Positions 25,206 to 37,230 of a DNA stretch of 64,000 nt are shown piece after piece. The translations under genes and the position numbers were made by a program. The stretch covers positions 46,545,920 through 46,609,919 of the forward strand of contig OX104128.1 in the NCBI GenBank assembly GCA_944470555.2. Reading direction: 5' to 3'. This DNA comes from Heterobilharzia americana. Lineage: Eukaryota; Platyhelminthes; Trematoda; Strigeidida; Schistosomatidae. Positions within the stretch are counted from its first letter, which is position 1, and the number at the start of each line of letters is the position of its first letter. The notes under the pieces are model-generated. The model had not been told where the DNA came from, searched no databases, and was given only the letters and a program-made list of their open reading frames with translations.

Positions 25206-27289
25206 AACTAGTAAACTAGTTAACCAGGGGAGGTTATGTTTTACTGCTCCATTTTGATATTCACACCACAAAAATTTGCAGTGCAGTGATTATGCCTACC
25301 TAGTCCATTTTCTTCTATCGACAATTCCGTATTGACCAGAAGTTCTACTCATTTTCTTCCTGTTTGCTCCTTTTATATGTGCGGCCGCTATTGTAATCGG
25401 CTTCCTCAATCTCTTTAGCTGTTTCATTTTACGAACTATTCCGGGTGGTTTGGCTAGACTGCTTGTCTGAGGAGAGCACCTTTGACTTTGACTGTGGGTT
25501 ATTTGTAGGTTGCTTATCTTGTTCTTCTTAATTCCTCCTCATGACTGATTCAGCAATTTTCCTCCCACGGAACTTTCAAACTCCAAGGTTGTAAATATAA
25601 TTATTATTTTGTTCATAATCCTTATTTATGGTTCCACCTAGACAATAAATCTGAATATATATCCTCTGGACGTCTGTGGTTTTGTGCATCACTTTGAATA
25701 GAGTTTAACTGTTGTCGGTTCAGATATGACAATAACTATACATTATTAGTTCATATAACAGCAAATGTGGCATATTGTTACTTTGTTGCCAGATCCAGTG
25801 AATCTTTTAAAACTGATGTGTACAAATACTGTGTTATTGAACAGACTGAAAGTGGATGACGTACCATTTTCATGCACGGAAAACGTTTTTGCCTCAATAA
25901 TAAATAAACTTATGTTTCATGTAAGTCTATTCACGTAGTCAATTGTGGGTTTTGTGGGCAATTACATTGCGTACCCTGTGGATAATATATGAATAATTAA
26001 TAATTTCAAAAGAATACGTAAATGACTCCCAAGCAGCTGTAACAGCCCTGCATAGAAGAATAAAAATGTTGCTACCAGAGTGTTCGTATCAGAGAGTATT
26101 CTTTGCATAACTGAAGACTGCTTAGCGCGATGAAACTCCCTAAATCCTTTGAACCGGAGACATCAATATTCATTTCGACACAGTCTTCCAAAAACATTGC
26201 ATACACAGAGATTCCAACAACAGTAATTGCTAAACTTATCAAAAGCTACCACCGCAGCACTTGACGCACTGGTTTAAATGTAAGAAACTGGAGAATCTTT
26301 AACATGGCCGGAAAAAGAGGTGAATGAAAAGATTACAATTTCTTTGTCCTACCTTTTTGATAATCCTTGGATGCAAAAAAAATAAATCATTCCTTTAAAA
26401 TGCAAGAATCTGTAATTTATTAAAACATTTTAGTGACTTTTACACAAAGATCTAAAAATAAAGCACTGTTTATCGATCTTGTAGCTATTCTGTTCGTTTT
26501 GTCAAATCTTTTGTGATTTTGTTCCATATTCATTTTGCTACATACTGGTTGTTAAAGAAGATTAGGATAAAAAATCATCAAGTTAAAGAAAGTGAATTAT
26601 TGCTAGTTGAAAATATTCCGCTCATTTGGGACTAAAATATCAAAGGAGTAATTCGTAAAGGTTACTTGATCATTGTATTCCTTCTCTGCTTGTCTCTTTG
26701 ACTTATTGAATCCCAACAAACTGCCTTTTAGGCGTATTCTATTCACCCACCATTTCGTCTTTATTCGACTGACATGTTCTTTATCTCATAATGATTTGAT
26801 ATCACTTTGTGCGCATCATCCTCATTTTTATCACCTGGATTATGGTTGGTTGTCGTCTCTTTAGAATTGACTAAAATTTATCACTTGAAATAGTCCTTGT
26901 TTTAATTGTGTGTCTTAATGATTTCTTCCTTCACTTTACCCCTGTCAGCACCAGTTGTCTGTTCTCGTCTTTTTCTGGTAATAGTAAATCCTGAAATCTT
27001 TCTTTGAAAAGCACTGGAGTTCAAGATTTTGCATTATAATTTTATTAGACTGGTTTGTGGAGAACTAAATGATTTAAAATTTTTTTCATCACGAATTGTA
27101 TTTAGCTAAAGAACCATTAGAATCTAACGTGGGTTATCTAGTTTTTTTATTCTGTTTCGGAAGAACCTGGTTAAACCAACTATTAACAGATCCCACGGTG
27201 AGTGGGTAATCTGTAGATTGGATACTAATGTCACGTGTTCTCTGGTTTCTATCAGTTCTCATCATTGCGCAATCTCCAACTAATTAATC
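25206..27289. other. No recognisable feature
   Basis: DNA between the RTE 5' end and the PLE remnant. The first 30 bp hold ACTAGTAACTAGTAAACTAG, a small palindrome-rich stretch. Confidence 0.55.
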
Positions 27290-28350
27290 AGTAAGTAGAT
27301 GGATTTAAAACTCAACCCAAAGTTTGCAAGAAAGATATTTCTCTCCGTCCAATGCTTGGTGTGAACAATTTGCCACATGATAGGATAGCTGAATGATTAG
27401 CAGAAATTCTTCAGCCGGTGAAGAATCAAATAAATAATTACAGTACCCCTGACTCAGTTGACTATGTTCAAGACATAAGAGATGTCAACGGGTGTGGAAA
27501 GCAAATGTTGTCATTGGGCGTGACACCACTCTTCCCAAATATCCTTTTCGCATAAACAATCTGACCTTTTCGTAAATTTTCATATAAATAGTTCAACAAG
27601 TCCATGTGTGATCAGATTAATCGAAATGTATAGCGCTAATACATCACATGTTTCAGATAATCTTCGTCTTCTCATTACGCAGTTTAAATTTATCAGAGGG
27701 ACCAGTTGCTTTAAATCTGCTTTCTATGTTATTTTACTGATACCAGCGTACTAAGGATCGAAACTCCTCGACACTTTCTCAAAGAATCGCTCTTACTTTG
27801 GACCTTAAATCCACAAGTCAGATTTAACAATGAATTTTGTCTATAGAAGGATGAAGTAGTAATGAGTTCATCATTCGATCCTTCCCTAGATGATTACTTC
27901 ATGATTAGTCTGGAAAACAGTTAACTACGTCCGTTAATCGACTACTTATATGAGATACTTAGACTACTGTTTCATCATCTGTAAGGAAAAAATTAACCAT
28001 GAAGTTATACTGCGAAAGTTCAGTGAGTGCCAGAATTCAATTAAAGTTACCGTGAAAACTGAAAATAACTCAGAATCCCATTTTCTGAATGTTTTTATGG
28101 GAAGAAGAGGTGTTAGTTACCTCAGGTGACCAATTTGCAAGTAACAAACCTGGTATGAAAAACATACTAATTTTCAAGGCTTAGTTCTGCTAAGCAACAA
28201 AAAACTACGATCCATTCACTCTGCAGAAGAACTAGAAGAATTTATACAGTTGATGCAGTAGATGGGAGAGCTAGAAACACCAAAAAGATTGCTCATCGGG
28301 CATGGGTCATCCTTCAAAATGCGTTGAGAAAAACATGAAACCTTAACATT
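27290..28350 (+). mobile_element. Penelope-like element, reverse transcriptase remnant
   Basis: Degenerate plus-strand PLE RT, read by eye across frameshifts. From 27,301 it gives GFKTQPKVCKKDISLRPML, matching the PLE fingers pattern G-L-P-K-x-H-K..IPLRP. Near 27,480-27,545 it gives IRDVNGCGKQMLSLGVTPLF, like the MLSFDV..LF motif A. Near 27,861 MSSSFDPSLDDYFMISLEN matches the MGSPLSP..A..FM.LE motif B. Near 27,940-27,985 RYLDYCFII stands where RYVDD..I is expected, so the second catalytic Asp is Tyr. Near 28,020 FSECQNSIKVTVKTE and FLNVFMGRR match the following PLE block. Inactive. Confidence 0.8.
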
Positions 28351-28884
28351 GCCAAGAAGAAACCTTTATGGTTCTAAACAAGACTCTATTTATAAATATT
28401 AGATACAAGGGAGATACAGTGGCAGAGATACTCAAGGGTTGATTGTGCAAAGCAACTAAGAATTGCTTTCTCCAGTTAACAACTAATTATATGGCATTTA
28501 AGGTATTAGTTACCGTTTACAGCACCTCTATATTTGTTTAGCATTTTATCTGCTTTTGTTGGGCTGGTTACTAAGGCCACACGAAACGCGTTCTCTCTAA
28601 ATGTATCTCCTAATTCCATCCCGTGGCGCTGTCTAAAGAAGAATACAAAGCGATCAACAGCTCAATTCTTCACCACCCGGTTAACTCTAGTCACTCTGCT
28701 CCACCAAAATCTTCCTTCAAACGGATTTATAAAGTCAAATCAAACATTTCGAAGGGAGTATAGAACACCACAGAAGCCTTGGGATTTCATCACTTCAAGC
28801 CTGATCTCTTAGTTTGAAACAGTAAGCTCAGTCTCTAATCATAGTCATAATCTCTCTAAGACAATTTATTTACTAATTTATTAT
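28351..28884. other. Possible further PLE decay; nothing firm
   Basis: Follows the last recognisable PLE residues. The 92-codon frame at 28,534-28,812 is not identified. Confidence 0.45.
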
Positions 28885-29220
28885 TTTTAAGGGTGTATTC
28901 ATAAATGAGTGGCATCAGTTCGGGAACCATTGAAACCTGGGAGCACACAGCTGTTTCTTTCTAGTATTGGTCGAAACTCAGCAGTACGTACCTAAAAATC
29001 TATCAGGGTTCAAATTTGGAAACTTCATGTTTCATGGTGAATGTGTTAACCATTGAGTTACTGGGTCGGAAGTCAATGATCCACTATCTCCTAATTTTGC
29101 CAAATCGTGACATAGCGTAACTGTCTTCCAAAGAGTTCTATACTATGACAGAGCACCTGTCAAGTGCTACCGGTTTTAAGTTGTTCTTCAACTGATGTCA
29201 GTCCGTGATGAATACTACCT
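28885..29220. mobile_element. Hammerhead SINE-like element with inverted ends, decayed
   Basis: The left end (TGTATTCATAAATGAG, AACCATTGAAACCTGGGAG) is the inverse of the right end (AAGTGCTACCGGTTTTAAG, GTCAGTCCGTGATGAATAC). A tRNA-like B box (GGGTTCAAAT) lies inside. Ribozyme relics are in both arms: on the left the minus strand reads CTGAGTT with GAAAC kept and cleavage triplet GTG; on the right GAAA is AGAG. Confidence 0.72.
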
Positions 29221-29434
29221 CGAGAACAATATCTCCATTAACTTAAAAATACATTACTGTATAATGCTCACTAGTGACATGTTTCCAGATAGATATCCAG
29301 AAGTTCTAGTAAGAAGCAGTGAGTAGTGGGTTCAACCACTTGGAATTGAAGTGGATGTCAACTAAATAAATTGGTGGATAGTCACACTATACCATGAACT
29401 AACAGAAGTACGAAGTTGTGCAACATTGGTCTGC

Positions 29435-29612
29435 AATCAAGTGACTGAATGATCAACGCGTTCACCGTGAAACCTAAAGGTTCTAAGTTTGATTCCTAGT
29501 TGCTGTGTAGGTGTGAAATACCTAGTTTGGTCACATACTAGAACAAAACAGCTGTCAAGTATTCCCGGGTTTTAATGGTTCCCCAAGTGACGTCAGTCTA
29601 TAATGAATGCAG
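29435..29612 (+). mobile_element. Hammerhead SINE-like element, plus half only
   Basis: GATCAACGCGTTCACCGTGA and GGTTCTAAGTTTGATTCC resemble a tRNA A/B-box pair. The ribozyme relic ACTAGAACAAAACAGCTGTC and the end CCCGGGTTTTAATGGTTCCC-CAAGTGACGTCAGTC match the family. GAAA has become AAAA, so it is inactive. Confidence 0.72.
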
Positions 29613-29929
29613 CCTTAAAAATAAAAGTTTCACTGATCTCAAACTAAATTCATTATTTGCTTACATATTTCACTTGTCAACAGTATTATTTCACTCTCTT
29701 TATTTACTGCATAATTGTTGATTTCAGTAGAACTTTCATACTTCTCATACCTGTTTTCTTGATCCACAAATTATTGTTTAATTACTCAATTACCTTGTAT
29801 TGGCCTTTCATCTATCATTTTTTGATCCTGAAATCAATTTTTGATGACCTAGTGTTGACCCATTAGCCATTGATGGACATGGATTTTTTATATAACTCTA
29901 AATACTAACACAGTCTTTGAACATATTTT

Positions 29930-30975
29930 GAAGCAAAAAAATTCAGTTCACTTACGAGATAGAAAATGGACAAGAAAAATTACCTATGATGGATTATAGA
30001 GTGAAACGAAGGACAGATGGTGGTTTAGATACTACTGTCTACAGAAAACCCACACATTCTTATAGGTAACTAGACTTCAGGTCATCTCATCCGATGTCAT
30101 TTAGAGTGGATTTAGTCAACTGTCTAAATGACAGAGCAGAAAAGCTCACTAGTTAGTGCAAGGACTTAAAAATGGGATTGAAGCGTATAAAAGAAGTGTT
30201 AATAATTAATAGTTATCCTCTACAGTTATTTAGGAAATTTATACGAAGGCTTAAGAAACAAAATAATAACAGTAATAGGAATGAAAACAATAGTGACAAC
30301 ACGAGTAGAAATAAGTCCAAAGCATCTATTTTATTAACATATAAGGAAGTAACATCAGAAATTTTGCGTAGGATTCTCAACAAGGCTGGAATTAGGTAAG
30401 CACTTAAACCTAAAACTCACTCAGAGATAAGTTTTGTTAGCTTAAGGTTCAGAAAGATCTAATTAAGCAAAATATTCTGGTCTACCTAATTCTATGCAAT
30501 AAGTATGAGATCAAGTACACTGGTCAAAGTTAGCCGATCGAGGTCAGTTAGATTATCGGAACATAGAAATTTAGTCAAATACAGAATAACAGATCCCACT
30601 AAGATCAATAGTTCAGAAAAACACTCGGTTATTGCAATGTATTCATAAACACGCAACCACACAACACGATGGGATAAAACCACTGTACTTAAGTCCAATA
30701 TAATTAGGTAGGGAGGAAGAGACTGATTACTGAATCCTTGTTCATTTAATCAACATCCAAAATATGTATCAGAGATATGAAAACTTTTACTAGACATAAG
30801 AACAAAATATATGAGGTGATAGGAGTATAAAAAGCAGATATCGAAAGTGGTGTGATTACATTGATATAATTATGAGCAATAATTTATGCTCGAAACGTGA
30901 TCAAGTAAATAATACTGTATCATTGTGTGTTGTATATCAAATAAACAAATCTAATCTGGAATTGCATTCTACTAC
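29930..30975 (+). mobile_element. Penelope-like element, RT end, GIY-YIG remnant and 3' tail
   Basis: Translation from 29,940 reads IQFTYEIENGQEKLPMMDYR, then TDGGLDTTVYRKPTHSYR and LDFRSSHPMSFRVDLVNCLNDRA, which is the conserved end of a PLE reverse transcriptase. The open stretch 30,172-30,399 continues with the linker (LKRIKEVLIINSYP...; SEILRRILNKAGIR). A decayed GIY-YIG endonuclease follows at about 30,490-30,690 (SEHRNLVKY). The element finishes with a tail at 30,862-30,970 carrying GAGCAATAATTTATGCTCGA and an AATAAA-containing end. Several stops make it inactive. GIY-YIG is the endonuclease typical of PLEs. Confidence 0.85.
30172..30399 (+). pseudogene. PLE protein fragment between RT and endonuclease
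   Basis: 75-codon frame that is a piece of the PLE polyprotein rather than a gene of its own. It aligns by eye with the NGYP..FI..-type linker (INSYPLQLFRKFIRR) and the segment just before the GIY-YIG domain (LLTYKEVTSEILRRILNKAGIR). The upstream RT end lies in a different frame, interrupted by stops near 30,066 and 30,150. Confidence 0.7.
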
Positions 30976-31089
30976 AGTGCCCAAGTTTTACACATATAAA
31001 GTAAGAAAATTTTCCTCTCTGAATTTTTTTGTACAAGCTTCAGTTATCAATTTTTTTCACTTATTCAAGTTATTTTTCGAAAATGAAGT

Positions 31090-31905
31090 CGAGCTTAGCA
31101 AATGTTTAAGTAACAGGGCAAGAAAACTGACTAGAAGGACAGAAAAACAATGTGAAGAATTGAAGCACAAAGCGGATTTACTGCTACTCGATGATCACCC
31201 TCTGAGTTGATCAAGCAACACATAAGGAGTGGTCAGAAAAGTACTACAATCCAATGAAAAACACAAAACATCTTAGCATTTAGTCACGGAGAAGAGTTTT
31301 AAAATCTCCGTAGTTTTACCGCACAAAGAAGAGACATCAGGATTCCTATAAAAGCTGAGATAAGAATGGTACTTAAACCTATAAACTCTTTTAGAGAAGA
31401 AATTTGTCTACCAAAGGATCCTGTCGAACCCGTAAAACAGAACAATTTGGCTTATCAAATTTCATGTGTTGACTGTGACGCCTAATACATATGTCAAAAT
31501 AGTCGGCCAGAGCCAATTAGAGTCACAGAACATAGAAACCTAGGTGCATATAGAATGGTAGACTTTAATAAGACAAGAAATCTAGATAAGACCTCAGCTG
31601 TAGCCACACACGGTATCAGGCACAACTACGCAGTAGAGTAGGATGGAGTGGTAACTTCCAAAAATGAATTGTTAGAGGTGGAGGGAAACATTGGTAAGTG
31701 AAGATTTGTTATCAGGCTGACACGATACCTGTAAGAGGGATGACGCAACACCTATTTCTAATATGTAGAGAATTGAACGATAAAACTAGACTAAAATGTT
31801 GTGCGTCTACCTTGATTTTATTATGAGCAATAAATTCTGCTTGAAATGTCACCAGTACATAATACTGTTTCCCAGTGCTATTCATATCTAAAAAAGAACC
31901 ATATA
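31090..31905 (+). mobile_element. Second Penelope-like element remnant, tandem to the first
   Basis: Directly downstream in the same orientation. It starts with LSNRARKLTRRTEKQCEELK (frame 30,872-31,210), the same region as LNDRAEKL in the preceding copy, and runs to a GIY-YIG remnant at about 31,410-31,640. There NNLAYQISCVDCDA, PEPIRVTEHRNLGAYRM and a KTSAVATHGIRHNYAVE-like end are visible, including the Cys pair and EH of the PLE endonuclease. It ends with a tail at 31,815-31,905 that again has TATGAGCAATAAATTCTGCT. Stops and frameshifts throughout. Confidence 0.8.
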
Positions 31906-32344
31906 CGTTTGATTTTCATTCAGATGACACTATTGTTCTTGTATGCACATAAAAATGATGGTTCTCATAACCCGTTACACATTTAGAATATCTTCTTGCT
32001 CCATAGAGAAGCACTAAGATAGTCAATACTGATCCATAAGTTGTGGACAACATTTTGTTTGGAAAAGTGTTTACGCTAAAGGTACGTTTTATAAATTTAT
32101 ACAAAAGAGGAAGTTACCGACAAAGACCATCAATTTTTCACATAGTAACTAAGTTGGATTTATTCATCTGATGTAACATTTTGATGAATACGGTGAGCAA
32201 ATTGCCATCCGAATACGAAAATTTCTATCTAAGAATCATTTACCTAAGTCAAGAGTCTCTTATGGAACACTGAATCGCATAGAAATATTGAGGATGAAGT
32301 ATCCAGAGTTTAATGTACATCGATTATCTAATTTTCATATTTAT

Positions 32345-32535
32345 GTAAGCTGGTCGGAGGCAATCTACAGGAAGCTTTGACCCCGAGTTTCTCATTTGTT
32401 GGTACACGTCAGGAAGGCTCACCTGCAGCCTGGAAGAAATAGATGTCCCTCCAGAGATTTGAAACTGCATCACTGAATGCTGCTGACAGAAATGTTACCT
32501 TTGAGTTATTCAGGGTGAATGCTTAAGATGGACTT
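32345..32535. repeat. Dispersed repeat, unknown class (copy 2)
   Basis: CAATCTACAGGAAGCTTTGA, CAGCCTGGAAGAAATAGATG and CTGCATCACTGAATGCTGCT match the repeat at 7.3-7.5 kb. No coding potential or family assignment. Confidence 0.55.
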
Positions 32536-33079
32536 TTTTCTACCTAAAAGCATTAAACCAAACTGCTCCAGCTACAAATGAATCATCAATCACTCCCATA
32601 CTTACTGAAATGATTAGTGTTTTGCTTTATTCATGATTATATATTGGTAAACATGAAATGATAAAAATGACAGTCTATAGTATATTATTTTGCAAACTAC
32701 TTTATAAGTTGGCTGTCTTAAAAACCACGACATGTGAGGGTTAGATAGAAAGAAAATTTCTATACAGTATAAGCAATATTACCATGGTGACAAAGGAGGT
32801 ACAGTGAACTTGAGCAGATAAGTGTTTTTGTTTTCAGTATTACCAGTCTACAACTTTAAGTACAGTGCGCCAGCTTTAAAAGCATTCACAAGTCTAGTGG
32901 CAACAGGAACGTGCATATTGATGTTTATCCACAAATATTACTGATTTTGGGATTCAAATTGTCAAATAATTTGTTTTACAGGATTTCGATTAATCAATGT
33001 CTTAAGAAATTAACATGCGTAGGGATTAGCAGTTGGAAATAGAAATCCTAAGACCGGGTGAGTTACTATGATATATTGG

Positions 33080-33197
33080 GTGACTTTAAAAACTACCCTA
33101 ACAACCATCAAGGCAACCAGTTACATTTCCTTATTTTATGAAAAACTACCTTCCCAGAGGAGATACCGAGACCTGATTGGGGAGACTTTAAAGTCAC
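33080..33197. repeat. GACTTTAAAGG-type foldback element
   Basis: GTGACTTTAAAAACTACCCT at the left end and GAGACTTTAAAGTCAC at the right, with CAACCAGTTACATTTCC inside. Slightly shortened unit upstream of RTE copy D. Confidence 0.7.
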
Positions 33198-33384
33198 ACA
33201 GTGGCTGATGGTTTAACCCTGTCTTCTCTCCTGGTCAGCTAGTCTGACACTAGTGGAAGCAGGCTCAACTCCCATTCAGAAAATCAGGCAGTAATAATAG
33301 TTAGGAGCAGGGCTAGGCATTTCCCTCACTTCGTTAATCATAAGACCCAACAGGAAACCTAAACTGGGGTTAGGAGCACAAACT

Positions 33385-36300
33385 AAACATGAAAAATAAA
33401 ACTAAACTTATCCCTCGATGGATTCGGAGAGGTGAAATGACGCCAGTCGATGAAAGCCTTCAGGAAGCCAATTGGCCGATATGTCTTCCCTTCTCTCGAT
33501 GGAACCAAAAGTAAACATGGAGAGATATGCAATGCCTACATAATGTTTGAACCTAGCAAGGCTGCCCAGATTGCCAAAGAGATGAGAAGGTACGGCATAG
33601 AAGTTATGGGAATCTGCAAGGAATCTGCAGATAGGATGGAAGTGGACACTCCAAAACTGTCAACTGTTTAGCCCGTAATCTACTCCGATATTGTCACCCA
33701 GACGACAACCACAAGCACACTGAGTAATGGAGTGGCTATCAAGACGCCTTCAAGAACATTGAAGGCTCTAATTCATTGGGAACCAATTTCCTCCACAACC
33801 AGGTTCATGACAGCAAGATCCAACTCAAAAGAATGGAAAGTCACAGTCATACAATGCTACGCTACGCACCTAAAAATAATGAAGATCAAGAGAAGGGGGA
33901 ATTTTACAGACAACTGCAATCAGTATTTAACAAGACCACCACCGAAGAAGGCGACATCGAAATTCGAAAGGGTGGGGTGTAATGCATGTCAAACTAAGAG
34001 CGGACAACACACGGAGAGAACTAATCATGGGTCGAGACAACCCGGTGAAATGAATGAGAACGGAAAACTGTTTGCAGAGTTCTGCGCGTTCAACGATTTG
34101 GTGATTAGCGGCAGTGTGTACAAATAAAAGAATATTCACAAAGCGACATGGATTTCACCAGGTGGACACACTAAAAACAGATCGACTTCATCTCAGTCTC
34201 AAGAAAGTGGAGACACAGCCAGCCTACTTGACACAACGTCAACAAGGGGAGCAGATGTTGGTTCACACAACATACTATCTGGCGCTAGTAACCTTCAAAA
34301 TCAAGTTAAAAGCCTTCAACGAAGCTGGTGATAGACCATAGTTAAAGTACAACACTCGGAAACTGGAGGACGAAACTACCAAGAAAATCTTCACACCAGC
34401 CATCAGGACAAAATGGGAGACATTGAGCAACATCTACGAACAAATCTGTGTGGAAGAACAATGGAACTCTTTGAAAGAGATGTGGAAAGAAACCTGCATA
34501 ATCATATTAGGAAGACAGAAGAAAGAAGGCACGGAATGGATCCCGACGGATACATGGAAGCTGATAGAGGAGGAAGAGGAAGATGTTGAATCAGAAGATG
34601 AACAGTGCAGTGTAGTGCAGGGGTGAACAACCAAAAGAGGAACTGAATAGAACCTATAAAACACTATACTGGACAAAGAAGTGAAGAAGAGTGCATGCAA
34701 AGACTAAAGACACTTCCACGACACACTGGCAAGTGAAACAGAACAGGCTGCAGGTGGAAGAGATAGACACCTAACAACACTATATCAAATAACCAGGTTA
34801 CTAACTGGGAAGGAAGAGATCAACGCAGATGAAACCAATGAGAGATAGTGAAGGAAACCTAGTTATCGCCAATGAGGAGAAACGAAGGAAGCAATGGACT
34901 GACCACTTCAGAAAACTCTTGAATCGACCACCACCAACTGTGACTCGTGCAGAAATACCAGCAGCAGCCCAGCCACAGAACTACCAGTGAAGACAAGCCC
35001 TCCAACAAAAGCAGAAGTGAAGTCCTGAACGTCATATATTTGCTGAAATTTAATGAAGCAGCAGGACCATGTGAAATTCCTCAACAAGCGCTGAAACCAG
35101 ATGCAGATACAACAGCGGACACGCTAACGCCACTACTGCAGAAGGTTTGTAAGGGAGGAAGGAAGGTAAGGTACCTATCCATTGATTTGAAGAAAGAACA
35201 CTCGGTCCAACTTCCAAAGAAAGGAAGCCTAAGTCTTTGCAAGAACTGGAACGGAATCATGCTCCACCTCTGTCCACCCAAGCCAGCAAAATATTAAGTC
35301 TGGAGAGACTAAAACATGCGCTGGATTGGAAATTACGACCAGAACTGCCTGGCTGGCTTCAGGAAGTACAAATCATATGCTCATCAAATTGCATTGCTGC
35401 TCTACGCGTCGTCATAGAACACGGCGTAGAATGACAGAGAACTCTCTTCCTTACCTCAAATTCATCAACCTTGAAAAGGGCTTCGACAACGTCCACCGAG
35501 AAATAACTTGGCAGGCAGTTGCTTCAACACTACGGCTTTAATGCCACAAAAATTTATCAACCTCATTCAACAACAGCTGTATGCCATATGATGCGACATG
35601 CCAAGTGATTCACAATGGAAAGCTCAGTGATGCCTGTGAAGTGAAGACACGAGTAAGACAAGGCTGCCACCTACCATCACCCATCATCTTCCTGATTGTG
35701 ATCGACTCGACTGGATCATGCATTAGACTGTGAGGAGCGAGAGGAGTGAGACACCCTGGCTGGACCGATGCAAAGACCCTAGACGATTTTGATTTCACCG
35801 ATGATGATTTATGTCTAGTGTCTTGTCGCACAAACTCGAAGATCTACAGGTGAGAACTAACAAGTTGACAGAAGAGGTGAGGTAGCGAAGATGGGACTTC
35901 AAGTGAACATGGGGAAGACAGATGTGATGAAGGTAGCCAACCAAGAACAACAGTAACAACAAGCACCAATCCCCATGAACGCGAGAAACCCAAACGAAGT
36001 TGTCTCCTTCACCTACCTAGTCATGCAGCATCGTTTCAACTACAGGTGGCACAGGCACAGATGAGGACGTCAAAGCCAGCATCGGAAAGACAGCAAGACT
36101 GGCTTTCTTGCATTGATCTGAAATAATCAGTGTTGAGATCTACTGCACTGCACTGCACTTAGCATAAAGCGTGAACATGATCCGGTTTTTAACACCAAGT
36201 CAGTCATGTAATTCAGTGCTTCTATGTGGTGGTTGAGAGACTTGGCGTGTTACAGAAGGCATTCTCAACAAACTTCAGACATACATTAAATCAACAGCTG

Positions 36301-36735
36301 CCACCTACACTCACTCGATACTGAAACTGAAGATCAGATCAGATCAGATCAGATCAGATCAGGTGGCCAGAATAATGAGGATGAGCAACAAGGAACTCAC
36401 TCTGGCTGACTGTCAACGAACCGACCAAGAATCTATCGCCCAACAAATATGCAGAAGAAAGTGGAGATGGACTGGATTGGGCATGCACTGGGAAGACCGT
36501 TTGGGAACATCACGGTGCAGGAAAGGCCAATTTCTCGAGTGGGACCCATGTGGGAAACGACTAGTTGGGCGTCCCAGCTGAGAATGACATGGAGGAGGTG
36601 TTGTGAGGAAGAAATGAATGTTTGTGGGCAGTCATGGAGTCAAGTTGAAAGAATGCAGAGAGGAGAGGGAAATGAAGACGTGCTAATGAATCTTTATATT
36701 CCACTAGAAACCCAAGGGTCAATAATAATAATAAT
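33385..36735 (+). mobile_element. Degenerate RTE retrotransposon, long copy (copy D)
   Basis: Plus-strand relative of the 22-25.2 kb element. The endonuclease start is recognisable at 33,450 (MKAFRKPIGRYVFP; FEPSKAAQIAKEMRRY), followed by the AFNDLVI block near 34,090, RT fragments at 34,950-35,540 (LLKFNEAAGPCEIP, LPKKGSLSLCKNWNG) and the C-terminal block at 36,363-36,720. Dozens of frameshifts and stops break it, and two short tandem arrays lie inside: CTGCA-type units near 36,145 and GATCA units at about 36,332-36,362. It ends in (AATAAT)n near 36,720. Its later part is almost identical to the 49.8-52.2 kb copy. Confidence 0.92.
33450..36720 (+). pseudogene. RTE polyprotein pseudogene of copy D
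   Basis: Broken reading of endonuclease, RT and C-terminus, split over at least nine short frames (longest 131 codons). Recognisable pieces include the endonuclease start at 33,450-33,671, the connector at 34,423-34,626 (EEQWNSLKEMWKETC), the RT entry at 34,947-35,297, the motif-A region at 35,326-35,541 (INLEKGFDNVHRE, where the reference has FEKASDSVDRE) and the Cys/Trp-rich terminal block at 36,449-36,720. No segment could make a functional enzyme. Confidence 0.88.
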
Positions 36736-36861
36736 TCTAATATAATCCAGTTTCATTTTGCGAAGTATCCATCAAACAACTTTGCAGACAATTATACTTT
36801 AAAATGAGGACCTATATGTATAGGGGATTATAAATGAGTATTAAACAGAATTTTTCAAATG

Positions 36862-37230
36862 TTGTTTTAGTATTCATCGTGATCTAACATCAGTTATGGA
36901 GCCACCGAAAAACCAAGTAGCTCTGAATATCTGTTTTTTCCTAGTTTTGGACTACTCAGTCATGCGCATGCATCACACCGCCAGTGATCGAACCCAAGAT
37001 ATACGTATTTAGGGAGCTAAGAGAAACAAGAAATCGGGGGAAGTCGAGTTCCACCCCAGTGATTCATTGGTACTTAGCTTGCAGTTATACCTAAATATTC
37101 CTGGTGCAATCCCTACCAGAGTCATGGGTAAGCATTGCTGAGGAGTCTTATACTAAGGCGAAACAGCTGTCCAGTATTCTTAGGTTTTTTACCAGTTTCC
37201 CGACTAATGTCAGTCCGTAATTAATGCCAA
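36862..37230. mobile_element. Hammerhead SINE-like element with inverted ends; plus-arm ribozyme core intact
   Basis: Left arm (minus) and right arm (plus) share the end GGTTTTT-CAGTTTCCC-ACTAATGTCAGTCCGT-AATTAATGCC in inverted form, as in the copies at 28.9 and 56.6 kb. The right arm carries CTGAGGA (37,138-37,144), a 5-bp stem II and GAAA (37,160-37,163), then palindromic CAGCTG and cleavage triplet GTC (37,169-37,171). The left-arm ribozyme is broken (CTGAGTA; AAAA for GAAA). Confidence 0.78.
37131..37180 (+). ncRNA. Hammerhead ribozyme, complete consensus core
   Basis: Core CUGANGA is CTGAGGA at 37,138-37,144. Stem II pairs GTCTT (37,145-37,149) with AAGGC (37,155-37,159) across a 5-nt loop. 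GAAA is at 37,160-37,163, and A37163 pairs with T37170. Stem III is the self-complementary CAGCTG (37,164-37,169) with no loop, so activity would need a dimer, as is known for short-stem-III hammerheads of retroelements. Predicted cleavage follows C37171. Stem I pairs ATTG (37,134-37,137) with CAGT (37,172-37,175), including one G-U pair. Confidence 0.72.
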
